DNA from: Rubrobacteraceae bacterium
GTDB lineage: Bacteria; Actinomycetota; Rubrobacteria; Rubrobacterales; Rubrobacteraceae
Length of the DNA: 6,026 nucleotides
Reading direction: 5' to 3'
NCBI GenBank assembly: GCA_013698525.1
Contig: JACCSM010000319.1
Span: 1 to 6,026 of the forward strand
Below are positions 1 through 4,754 of this stretch, piece after piece. The position numbers and the translations under genes are program-made. How positions within the stretch are numbered: position 1 is the first letter of the stretch; each line of letters starts with the position of its first letter. The notes under the pieces are model-generated. The model saw nothing but the letters and a program-made list of their open reading frames with translations, was not told the DNA's origin and made no database searches.

Positions 1-1
1 C

Positions 2-622
2 CTCCTGTTCGAGTATCCCGAGGATGAGACCACCTACGCGGCCGACGACGAGTTCCTGCTCGGGGACGCCCTCCTCGTCGCCCCCATAACCCGCCCCGGT
101 ATCGAGCACCGCCACGTCTACCTGCCCAGGGGCACCTGGTTCCACTACTACAGCGGCGAGCGTTTCGAAGGACCCTCCCACGTCCTGGCGCACGCACCCC
201 TGGGCGAGCCCGCCCTCTATGTAAAGGCGAATACGGCGATACCGATGGGACCGGACGCGGCCCACACGGGCGAGAGGCCGGCCGACCCCCTGACGCTGCT
301 CCTCTACCCGGCTCGGGGTAAGGGCGAGTCCACCCTCTACGAAGATGCGGGGAATGGCTTCGGTTATGAAAGGGGGGAATACGCCAGGCGCAAGGTCTTC
401 TGCGAGACACAGGACGACCGCATCACCATCCGCCTCGGTGAACGGGAGGGGTCGTTCGTCCCCGAACGTGGGGAGATACGACTGGAGTTGCGCGGCGTCA
501 CTACGGCACAGAGCGTCCTCGTCGACGGCGAGGAGCGCAGGCCTGAACATGGAGAAGTTGGCACCCTCACCGTCTCACTCGGCGAAGAGGCCGGTCCGAC
601 GACGGTGGAGGTGATCCTCTAG
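2..622 (+). CDS. GH31 alpha-glucosidase-like glycosidase, C-terminal part (5' end outside window)
   Basis: An open frame from the window edge gives 206 residues ending at TAG 620-622. Residues 18-29 (FLLGDALLVAPI) match the block that ends the GH31 catalytic barrel. Residues 41-52 (LPRGTWFHYYSG) and 67-83 (LGEPALYVKANTAIPMG) match the proximal C-terminal beta-sandwich. From about residue 95 a DUF5110-like distal sandwich follows, with LTLLLYP and TLYEDAGNGFGYERGEY as landmarks. GH31 enzymes hydrolyse terminal alpha-linked glucose or xylose from oligosaccharides, using two catalytic aspartates. Those lie upstream of the window, so activity and substrate cannot be judged here. An ATG at 245 is internal and not a start. 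The alpha/beta hydrolase gene follows after 23 bases, which suggests one transcript. Confidence 0.9.
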   Translation, partial: LLFEYPEDETTYAADDEFLLGDALLVAPITRPGIEHRHVYLPRGTWFHYYSGERFEGPSHVLAHAPLGEPALYVKANTAIPMGPDAAHTGERPADPLTLLLYPARGKGESTLYEDAGNGFGYERGEYARRKVFCETQDDRITIRLGEREGSFVPERGEIRLELRGVTTAQSVLVDGEERRPEHGEVGTLTVSLGEEAGPTTVEVIL

Positions 623-630
623 CGCCGGGC

Positions 631-636
631 GGGAGG
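631..636 (+). promoter_or_regulatory. ribosome binding site for the alpha/beta hydrolase; decides the start
   Basis: GGGAGG touches the ATG at 637, which leaves no room for initiation there. It stands 9 bases before the in-frame ATG at 646, a normal spacing. Initiation at 646 shortens the product by three residues. Confidence 0.6.
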
Positions 637-645
637 ATGAGAACA

Positions 646-1512
646 ATGCCCGGCCGCGTGCTCGTCCTCCTCGTCACCCTATCTCTCGGGTACTTCGGCG
701 TGGGTCTGCTCGTGGTCCTGTGGATGACCTCCCCGAGGCGCAAATCTCCGGAGGCGACGCCTGCATCCGTCGGACTCGGATACACGGAGGTCGAGCTCAG
801 GAGCACGGACGGGGTCCGTCTGAGCGCCTGGTGGGTGCCTGTGGAGGGTTCGTCCCAGGCAGCGGTGCTCATCCCCGGCTGGGGCGGATACAAGTTCGAC
901 GAGCATCTGTTGCAGACTGTTCCCGTCTATCATGACGCCGGCTACGGTGTGCTGCTGCTGGATCTGCGCGCCCAGGGCGAATCGGGCGGGGCACGCCGCA
1001 CCCTCGGATACAGGGAGGTCCGCGACTTGCGCGGTGCGCTAGCCTGGTTACAGCGGCAAGGCTATGCGCTTGATCAGGTCGTGCTCCACGGCTGGTCGAT
1101 GGGAGGCGCGACGGCCCTGCGCGCGGCCCCGGGGACGGGCGTCGCCGCGGTCGTCGAGGAGGCCGGATACGCGGATCTCCCGCTGCTTCTAAAGGGCAAA
1201 ATACCTGAGTTCGTTCGCTTCGGGGGGATACTAGAGCCAGCCATCTTGCTCGCAGGGAGGCTCTTCCCCGACTTCGACCCCTGGGATGTGGTACCGAAGA
1301 AGGAGGCCGCGACGCTCGCAGATGAGGGCGTACCTCTCTTCATCATCCACTCGATAGAAGACGACATCGTCCCCTACGAACAGGCCAGCATCCTTGCCGC
1401 GGCCTATCCGGAGGCGAGCCTCTGGAAGTTGCAGGGCTACGGGCACGTCGAAGCTTACGAGCATCCCGAATACGCGCAAAGATTGCGGGCGTTTTTGGAC
1501 GCATCCCGGTAA
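646..1512 (+). CDS. membrane-anchored alpha/beta hydrolase, YqkD-like
   Basis: This is a serine hydrolase with an N-terminal hydrophobic anchor (about residues 5-27 from the ATG at 646), so the catalytic domain probably faces outward at the membrane. Numbering from the alternative ATG at 637, the nucleophile elbow is HGWSMGG with Ser154, the acid is Asp242 in HSIEDDIVP, and the base is His270 in GYGHVEAY, giving a complete triad. IPGWGGY near residue 79 fits the oxyanion-hole loop. The anchor plus the elbow and the HSxxDDxxP motif resemble Bacillus YqkD, as I remember it; the substrate is unknown, with esterase or peptidase possible. I chose 646 because GGGAGG (631-636) directly abuts the ATG at 637 but lies 9 bases before the ATG at 646. 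The short gap after the GH31 gene suggests an operon. It is convergent with the HAD gene. Confidence 0.85.
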   Translation: MPGRVLVLLVTLSLGYFGVGLLVVLWMTSPRRKSPEATPASVGLGYTEVELRSTDGVRLSAWWVPVEGSSQAAVLIPGWGGYKFDEHLLQTVPVYHDAGYGVLLLDLRAQGESGGARRTLGYREVRDLRGALAWLQRQGYALDQVVLHGWSMGGATALRAAPGTGVAAVVEEAGYADLPLLLKGKIPEFVRFGGILEPAILLAGRLFPDFDPWDVVPKKEAATLADEGVPLFIIHSIEDDIVPYEQASILAAAYPEASLWKLQGYGHVEAYEHPEYAQRLRAFLDASR

Positions 1513-1532
1513 GGGCGATACGCGAACCGCGC

Positions 1533-1552
1533 TTGTAGGAACCGCCCTACAA
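1533..1552. terminator. stem-loop between convergent genes, possible bidirectional terminator
   Basis: This is a perfect 7-bp inverted repeat: TTGTAGG (1533-1539) and CCTACAA (1546-1552) around a six-base loop, AACCGC. It lies 20 bases after the stop of the alpha/beta hydrolase and overlaps the TAG (1549-1547, minus strand) of the HAD gene. Neither side has a long T run, so intrinsic termination would be weak. The assignment rests on position and symmetry. Confidence 0.4.
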
Positions 1553-2203
1553 CGATCTGCTCCAGAGAAGATCCCTCAATTGCGGGTCGGTGAAGTCCTT
1601 CGCCGTCGTAAAGGCACCCGCCGCGAGGAGCGTAGCAGGGGCCTGGCTCGAGGCGATGCCTACTGTCGGGATGCCAGCGGCAACAGAGGAAGTTATGCCC
1701 GAGACCGAGTCCTCGAAGGCCAGGGCTTCTTCGGCCGGGACGCCCGTCTTATTCAGTGCGGCTCTGTAGGGGGCTGGGTGGGGCTTTACGGCCTCGACCT
1801 CGTCGGCGAGCACGACGACATCGAAGAAGTCCCGCAGCTTCAGGGCGGGCAGGATCGCCTCTACGTTCTCCTCAGGGGCGTTGGTGACGAGGGCGATGTG
1901 CATGCCCTGCTTCCTGCCCTGCATTACGAAGTCGAAGAGTCCAGGCAGGGGTTCCAACTCGGAGGCACGCTCGCGGAAGCTCGCCTCTTTGGCGTCGCCG
2001 ATGGACCTCCCTTGCTCGTCGGTGAGGTCGGGGAGCAGTTCGCGCACGATCTCGCCAGTGCTCCGCCCGCTGATCCTGTCGCGATAGAACTCCTCGTCCA
2101 CCTCGACACCGTATGCTTCGAGCGCGTCCACCCACGTTGGCAGGTGCAGGGAGTCGGTCTCCGCGAGAGTGCCGTCGAGGTCGAAGAGCAGGGCCCGGTA
2201 CAA
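1547..2203 (-). CDS. HAD-superfamily sugar phosphatase (SGPP / beta-phosphoglucomutase-like, subfamily IA)
   Basis: A 218-residue cytosolic HAD protein of normal length for the group, with all four motifs. Motif I is FDLDGTL with Asp8 nucleophile and Asp10 acid/base. Motif II is Thr107 in VTNAP, motif III Lys140 in VKPHP, and motif IV Glu164-Asp165 in FEDS for Mg2+. The helical cap lies between about residues 15 and 85, with His20 and GRSTGEIV (46-53). The run of features (ETDSLH, RISGRSTG, VTNAPEENVE, FEDSVSGI) resembles plant SGPP, a broad sugar-phosphate phosphatase. True beta-phosphoglucomutases usually have Ser-Arg where this has Ser48-Thr49, so I favour phosphatase over mutase; that is inference. 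The start is TTG (2203-2201). No ATG lies upstream in frame before a stop, and the frame opens four bases after the stop of the upstream membrane-protein gene, so translational coupling is likely. Confidence 0.87.
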   Translation of the reverse strand: MYRALLFDLDGTLAETDSLHLPTWVDALEAYGVEVDEEFYRDRISGRSTGEIVRELLPDLTDEQGRSIGDAKEASFRERASELEPLPGLFDFVMQGRKQGMHIALVTNAPEENVEAILPALKLRDFFDVVVLADEVEAVKPHPAPYRAALNKTGVPAEEALAFEDSVSGITSSVAAGIPTVGIASSQAPATLLAAGAFTTAKDFTDPQLRDLLWSRSL

Positions 2204-2207
2204 ACCG

Positions 2208-2546
2208 CTAACCGGCGTAGAGGACCATGTTCAGAGCGCGGGTCACGATTAGCAGCGCGCCGATGTACAGAAGGATAAAAAGGTGGCCGCGTTCCCTGCC
2301 CTTGCGCAAGGGGCTGGTCTTGTACTCGGCCATCCCGAGGAGCACCCCGACGGCGCAGAGTCCCCATACCCAGTAGAACGCGAAGTAGCGCCCGAAGTTG
2401 CCAGGGTCAGGGTCGAGCGAAGCCCACATGAAGGTCAGCGTCACGAAAGCGGCCAGCGAGAGCGACAGGACGAACAGCACCCTGTTCACCGGTCCCCTGC
2501 GCTCCCACGCGAGCCAGTCGGTAAAGATGGTATAGATACTGCTCAC
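2208..2546 (-). CDS. three-helix integral membrane protein, unknown function
   Basis: A 112-residue product with hydrophobic stretches at about 22-43, 52-72 and 88-109. These are separated by a short acidic loop (LDPDPGN, 44-50) and a basic loop (KTSPLRKGRERG, 76-87). By the positive-inside rule the basic loop is cytosolic. I do not recognise a family and no catalytic motif is visible. The start is GTG (2546-2544). It has no clear Shine-Dalgarno, but a TAACAT box lies 7 bases upstream, which would fit a leaderless transcript. It is the first gene of a two-gene unit with the HAD phosphatase, which starts 4 bases after this stop. It is divergent from the MFS gene. A small accessory or scaffold membrane protein is possible, but nothing supports a specific role. 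Confidence 0.75.
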   Translation of the reverse strand: MSSIYTIFTDWLAWERRGPVNRVLFVLSLSLAAFVTLTFMWASLDPDPGNFGRYFAFYWVWGLCAVGVLLGMAEYKTSPLRKGRERGHLFILLYIGALLIVTRALNMVLYAG

Positions 2547-2553
2547 ACCAGTT

Positions 2554-2559
2554 ATGTTA
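2554..2559 (-). promoter_or_regulatory. candidate -10 box for the membrane protein/HAD unit
   Basis: The minus strand reads TAACAT (TANNNT type), and its last base is 7 bases before the GTG start at 2546. That spacing would place the transcription start at or near the start codon. No convincing -35 hexamer is seen; the nearest, TTCACG, lies at about 20 bases spacing. Confidence 0.35.
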
Positions 2560-2616
2560 GCAGCCCGAACGCGGAGCGCCGTGAACGCTTCCGGCCCACG
2601 CGTAGGGCCCAGGCAT

Positions 2617-2622
2617 TAGAAT
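2617..2622 (+). promoter_or_regulatory. candidate -10 box for the MFS gene
   Basis: TAGAAT (TANNNT type) overlaps the ATG at 2621 and lies 7 bases before an in-frame GTG at 2630. If it is the real -10, transcription would begin at the GTG and the MFS protein would start there without a leader. No Shine-Dalgarno precedes either candidate start. No good -35 is visible. Confidence 0.3.
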
Positions 2623-3754
2623 GAGCGCCGTGCGCCGACTCCTTGCCCTCAGCTGCGCGATAGTGCTGGTAGATACGATCTTCTACGCCGCGCTTACGCC
2701 GCTCGTCCCCTACTTCGAGGAGGAGTTCGGCCTCTCCAAATCCATGGTCGGCATCTTGAGCGGGTCCTACGGGGCGGGTGTCCTTGTAGGCAGCGTGCCA
2801 GGTGGATACCTCGCTTCGCGGTCAGGCGTGAGGGTCACGGCCCTCGTCGGATTGATCCTCATGTCCATCACCAGCGTGATGTTCGCGCTCGTAGACACGA
2901 CGTGGCTGCTCGTGGCGACGCGGTTCATCGGGGGGTTCGGTAGCGCGCTCTCATGGGTCGCGGCGTTCACCTGGCTCGTTGACCGGGCCCCGGAGGGGCG
3001 GCGGGCCGAGCTGATCGGGGTGATGATCAGTGCAGCCGTCGTCGGGGCGCTCCTCGGACCCGTACTCGGGAGCGTCGCCGCCACCGTCGGCCTCTTGCCG
3101 GCGTTCGCTACGGTCGCCATCGCGGGCGGGGTCATCGCCGTCTGGGCCGCCCTGGAGCAGCCACCAGCATCCTCAGGAGACGTGTCCTTGCTGCCGGCGC
3201 TCAGGACCGTGCGCCAGCCCCTTCTCCTTACCAGCCTCTGGTTTATAGGGCTCTCCCCCCTGCTCTTCAGCGCGCTGGCCGTCCTTGTACCGCTGGATCT
3301 GAACAGGCTAGGATGGGGCGCTGCGGCAGTGGGGACGGTCTTCCTGGTGAGCGCCGTCTTCGAGGCCTTCGTCCATCCGCTGCTAGGCCGCTGGTCCGAC
3401 CGCTCGGGCTACCGTCCGCCCATCTTCGCCGGGTTGCTCGCTTCGATCGGCATCCTGCTCCTCCTGACGTGGGTCGGGAACCCGTGGGTGATCGGGCTTC
3501 TCGTCGTTCTCGCGGCCGGGGCGTTCAACGCGACGCTCGTTCCCGGGACGGCGCTGTTCTCACGCGGCACCGAGAAGGCCGGGATGGAAAGAGCCGTGGC
3601 CTTCGCGATCACGAACTTCGCCTGGGCCTCGGGTTACGCTGTTGGCGCCCCCGTAGGGGGCTTCCTTGCTGACCTCAGGGGCGATGCCCTCTCCTACCTC
3701 TCGCTTACGGTAGTCTGCCTGCTGACGATCGGGCTCCTCCGCCGCACGGCCTGA
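2621..3754 (+). CDS. MFS transporter, DHA1-type exporter
   Basis: A 377-residue protein with about 12 hydrophobic segments, a normal length for 12-helix major facilitator transporters of the inner membrane. Helix 1 carries Asp18 (IVLVDTIFYAALTPLVP). The loop 2-3 motif A is GYLASRSGVR (62-71), with Ser66 where Asp is usual. Arg101 in RFIGGFG fits motif B in helix 4. GALLGPVLG (142-150) is motif C, the mark of proton-coupled antiporters. The second-half copy of motif A, GRWSDRSGYR (256-265), keeps its Asp260. Motif C argues for export of a drug or metabolite by proton exchange; the substrate is unknown. The ATG at 2621 has no Shine-Dalgarno, and GTG 2630 is an alternative start. The gene is divergent from the membrane protein/HAD unit, and its 3' end is followed 22 bases later by repeat copy A. 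Confidence 0.9.
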   Translation: MSAVRRLLALSCAIVLVDTIFYAALTPLVPYFEEEFGLSKSMVGILSGSYGAGVLVGSVPGGYLASRSGVRVTALVGLILMSITSVMFALVDTTWLLVATRFIGGFGSALSWVAAFTWLVDRAPEGRRAELIGVMISAAVVGALLGPVLGSVAATVGLLPAFATVAIAGGVIAVWAALEQPPASSGDVSLLPALRTVRQPLLLTSLWFIGLSPLLFSALAVLVPLDLNRLGWGAAAVGTVFLVSAVFEAFVHPLLGRWSDRSGYRPPIFAGLLASIGILLLLTWVGNPWVIGLLVVLAAGAFNATLVPGTALFSRGTEKAGMERAVAFAITNFAWASGYAVGAPVGGFLADLRGDALSYLSLTVVCLLTIGLLRRTA

Positions 3755-3786
3755 CGCGGTTTGCAAAGAGGTTTGGACCGCTTTGG

Positions 3787-3826
3787 AAGCATTTCAGCAT
3801 GTCAGCGCTTCAGCAGGTCAGCTTTT
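3787..3826 (+). repeat. 8-bp-period tandem run in copy A
   Basis: Five consecutive 8-base units start at 3787, 3795, 3803, 3811 and 3819. The last four all fit CAGCNNNT; the first begins AAGC. Copy B has the same kind of run. Confidence 0.7.
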
Positions 3827-3863
3827 TGATCTCTCTATTGTCCGATCGCCTGTAGCCGCGTGG

Positions 3864-3898
3864 GCGATTCGCAGAGGCAATGTGCCTCTGCGAATCGC
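3864..3898. terminator. perfect 16-bp stem-loop closing copy A, likely terminator
   Basis: GCGATTCGCAGAGGCA (3864-3879) and its exact complement (3883-3898) enclose a three-base loop, ATG. On the plus strand the stem is followed by TTTAGTATTT, a weak T-rich tail, so it could end MFS transcription. On the minus strand it directly follows the Pmp3-gene stop, but no T run follows. It may serve both convergent genes. Confidence 0.6.
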
Positions 3899-3899
3899 T

Positions 3900-4058
3900 T
3901 TAGTATTTCGCGATGACCCATACGGCATGGACCATGCCAGGGATGTAACCGAGGATGGTCAGTAAGATGTTGATCCAGAACTGTTTGCCGATGCCCACCT
4001 GCAGGAACACACCCAGTGGCGGGAGAAGTATCGCGATAATGATGCGTAGCAGATCCAT
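3900..4058 (-). CDS. yqaE: Pmp3/YqaE family (UPF0057) small membrane protein
   Basis: A 52-residue peptide of exactly the family's usual size, with two transmembrane helices (about 3-22 and 28-50). The first contains the family signature LLPPLGVFLQVG (11-22). The second carries NILLTILGYIPGMVHAVW (30-47), another strongly conserved stretch. Yeast Pmp3 and plant RCI2 affect membrane potential and salt or cold tolerance; bacterial members are stress-associated but poorly understood. The ATG (4058-4056) is preceded by AAAGAGG with six bases between, a good ribosome binding site. The frame stays open far upstream, to an ATG at 4535. That extension is non-homologous and lies antisense to the 66-residue gene, so I reject it. 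The gene is convergent with the MFS gene, divergent from the 66-residue gene, and its stop abuts repeat copy A. Confidence 0.92.
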   Translation of the reverse strand: MDLLRIIIAILLPPLGVFLQVGIGKQFWINILLTILGYIPGMVHAVWVIAKY

Positions 4059-4064
4059 CGTAAG

Positions 4065-4071
4065 CCTCTTT
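4065..4071 (-). promoter_or_regulatory. ribosome binding site of the Pmp3-family gene
   Basis: AAAGAGG on the minus strand, six bases before the ATG at 4058. It selects this start over the far upstream in-frame ATG at 4535. Confidence 0.7.
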
Positions 4072-4091
4072 CTGTTGCTTGAACTCCGTAC

Positions 4092-4122
4092 TTTATACGT
4101 TCTCCGATCCTGGTAGTTGCAA
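4092..4122 (-). promoter_or_regulatory. candidate promoter of the Pmp3-family gene
   Basis: On the minus strand TTGCAA (4122-4117) and TATAAA (4097-4092) stand 19 bases apart. The -10 matches the consensus at five of six positions and the -35 at four; the spacing is slightly long. The predicted start, near 4085, gives a leader of about 27 bases that contains the AAAGAGG site. Confidence 0.5.
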
Positions 4123-4215
4123 GCACGCGGGAACCCGAGATGAGCCGGACTTCGGCGGCTTACATATTTTGCCTTACGCACGAAACACCAACATCTTGGG
4201 GCTATTTCCGAGAAG

Positions 4216-4221
4216 TATGAT
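4216..4221 (+). promoter_or_regulatory. candidate -10 box for the 66-residue gene
   Basis: TATGAT matches the -10 consensus at five of six positions. It lies in a locally A+T-rich stretch (about 4160-4245) between the two divergent small genes. No good -35 is visible at 16-18 bases. If used, it gives a leader of roughly 100 bases before the ATG at 4326. Confidence 0.35.
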
Positions 4222-4232
4222 ACATAACGTGT

Positions 4233-4244
4233 TTCATGCATGAA
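4233..4244. promoter_or_regulatory. 12-bp perfect palindrome, possible operator
   Basis: TTCATGCATGAA is its own reverse complement and sits 11 bases after the candidate -10 TATGAT, about where transcription would begin. That position suits repressor binding. No regulator is known here, and a chance palindrome is possible. Confidence 0.3.
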
Positions 4245-4296
4245 TCTGTGCGAACTGCTAGGCTGATGAGGACGCTTCGCGAGTCTTCTGGTAGTA

Positions 4297-4316
4297 CCGG
4301 TGTAACCGGAGGAGGG
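4297..4316 (+). promoter_or_regulatory. strong ribosome binding site with a small hairpin overlapping it
   Basis: GGAGGAGGG (4308-4316) lies 9 bases before the ATG at 4326 and fixes that start. CCGGT (4297-4301) and ACCGG (4305-4309) can pair across a three-base loop, covering the first two bases of the binding site. The hairpin is short, so a regulatory effect is speculative. Confidence 0.5.
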
Positions 4317-4325
4317 AGTCCAGGC

Positions 4326-4526
4326 ATGAGAGAGACCAATGGTGAGAAGGCCAGGGCCAGGGAAAGAAACCTGCGCTGGATGGAGGCGCTGTGGGAGGGC
4401 ACGAGCACGACCGCCAGTGAGGAGAACCAGAAGGAAGAGGTACTTGCGGTGTTTCGTGCACTGGTGAAGGAGTCCAGGAGCGAGAGGGAGGTTCGCGAGT
4501 ACGTGCCTTGGCAACCGCTTTGGTAG
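4326..4526 (+). CDS. hypothetical 66-residue charged protein
   Basis: I recognise no family. The product has 25 charged residues in 66 (13 Glu, 9 Arg, 3 Lys, no Asp) and four Trp, two of them in the final five residues. It lacks a signal peptide or membrane segment, so it is probably cytosolic. Two amphipathic helices look likely (about 7-24 and 31-58), separated by a Ser/Thr-rich turn (GTSTTAS). The last seven residues are YVPWQPLW-like and not helical. The strong ribosome binding site at 4308-4316 and G/C-biased third positions support a real gene. An in-frame ATG at 4236 lacks such a site and falls inside the palindrome. The final codons CCG CTT TGG coincide with the left edge of repeat copy B, so the C-terminus may have been set by the repeat. 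A DNA-, RNA- or protein-binding role is possible but unsupported. Confidence 0.6.
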   Translation: MRETNGEKARARERNLRWMEALWEGTSTTASEENQKEEVLAVFRALVKESRSEREVREYVPWQPLW

Positions 4527-4647
4527 CAGTCTCATTGTAAGCCAGTCAGCATTTCAGCACGTCAGCTTATTGTTCTTGCTGAAGGCCGATCGCCGCTCGT
4601 AGCCGAACACGCGATTCGCAGTAGGGTCATAACTCCGCGGATCGCTC
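4514..4647 (+). repeat. interspersed repeat, copy B
   Basis: The second, diverged copy of the repeat at 3777-3900, in the same orientation. It has ACCGCTTTGG (4514-4523), a 15-base stretch lacking in copy A, four 8-bp units (4539-4570), CCGATCGCC (4586-4594), GTAGCCG (4599-4605), GCGATTCGCAG (4611-4621) and ATCGCTC (4641-4647). The closing stem is imperfect: GCGATTCGCAG faces CCGCGGATCGC (4635-4645) with one G-T pair and one mismatch. Its first bases encode the end of the 66-residue protein. Confidence 0.62.
4539..4570 (+). repeat. 8-bp-period tandem run in copy B
   Basis: Four consecutive 8-base units start at 4539, 4547, 4555 and 4563. The last three fit CAGCNNNT and the first begins AAGC, just as in copy A. 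The unit number differs (five in A, four in B), as expected of an unstable short tandem repeat. Confidence 0.65.
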
Positions 4648-4716
4648 TAAGTCGACTGCGGAGAAGGGTGCAAGAACTCTCTCTACTCTAAGTCTGCCTG
4701 TCGACACCGCTTCTTC

Positions 4717-4722
4717 TATACT
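4717..4722 (+). promoter_or_regulatory. candidate -10 box for the GST-fold gene
   Basis: TATACT matches the -10 consensus at five of six positions. Transcription from about 4729 would give a leader of some 26 bases with the AGGAG site at 4743-4747. No good -35 is seen; the small palindrome TGTCGACA (4699-4706) occupies the spacer, so an activator or alternative sigma factor is possible. Confidence 0.45.
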
Positions 4723-4754
4723 ATGCTCTCACAGAGACAGCGAGGAGAAGCCGA

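Larger units (their letters stand above)
3777..3900 (+). repeat. interspersed repeat, copy A
   Basis: The copy begins with ACCGCTTTGG (3777-3786), followed by five 8-bp units (3787-3826). The block CAGCTT to CCGATCGCC (3819-3850) matches copy B without gaps at 24 of 32 positions by my count. GTAGCCG (3852-3858) follows, then GCGATTCGCAG (3864-3874) and a closing stem-loop that ends in ATCGCTT (3894-3900). The same blocks occur in the same order and orientation 737 bases downstream. I could not assign it to a known repeat family. It starts 22 bases after the MFS stop, and its right edge meets the stop codon of the Pmp3-family gene. Confidence 0.65.

Noticed and set aside
1394..2278. 294-codon plus-strand frame
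   Set aside because: Antisense shadow of the HAD gene, whose four motifs are clear on the minus strand.
3783..3965. 60-codon plus-strand frame
   Set aside because: It runs through repeat copy A and its stem-loop and then antisense to the Pmp3 gene; no ribosome binding site and no recognisable protein.
4182..4235. 7-bp inverted repeat GAAACAC/GTGTTTC
   Set aside because: The arms are 40 bases apart and short; likely chance, and it competes with the 12-bp palindrome.
4262..4290. Hammerhead ribozyme core (CTGATGAG followed by a small hairpin)
   Set aside because: The required GAAA after stem II is missing and the outer stems do not form.
4059..4325. tRNA or other structured RNA gene in the spacer
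   Set aside because: No cloverleaf, T-loop GTTCRA context or CCA end found on either strand.
4059..4535. N-terminal extension of the Pmp3 frame to an ATG at 4535
   Set aside because: Pmp3 proteins are about 52 residues; the extension is antisense to the 66-residue gene and unlike any family, and a good ribosome binding site precedes the ATG at 4058.
3777..4647. Integron attC sites or CRISPR array
   Set aside because: No GTTRRRY/RYYYAAC core pairs and no integrase are visible, and one of the enclosed genes points the wrong way. The 8-base units are contiguous without spacers, so this is not CRISPR.
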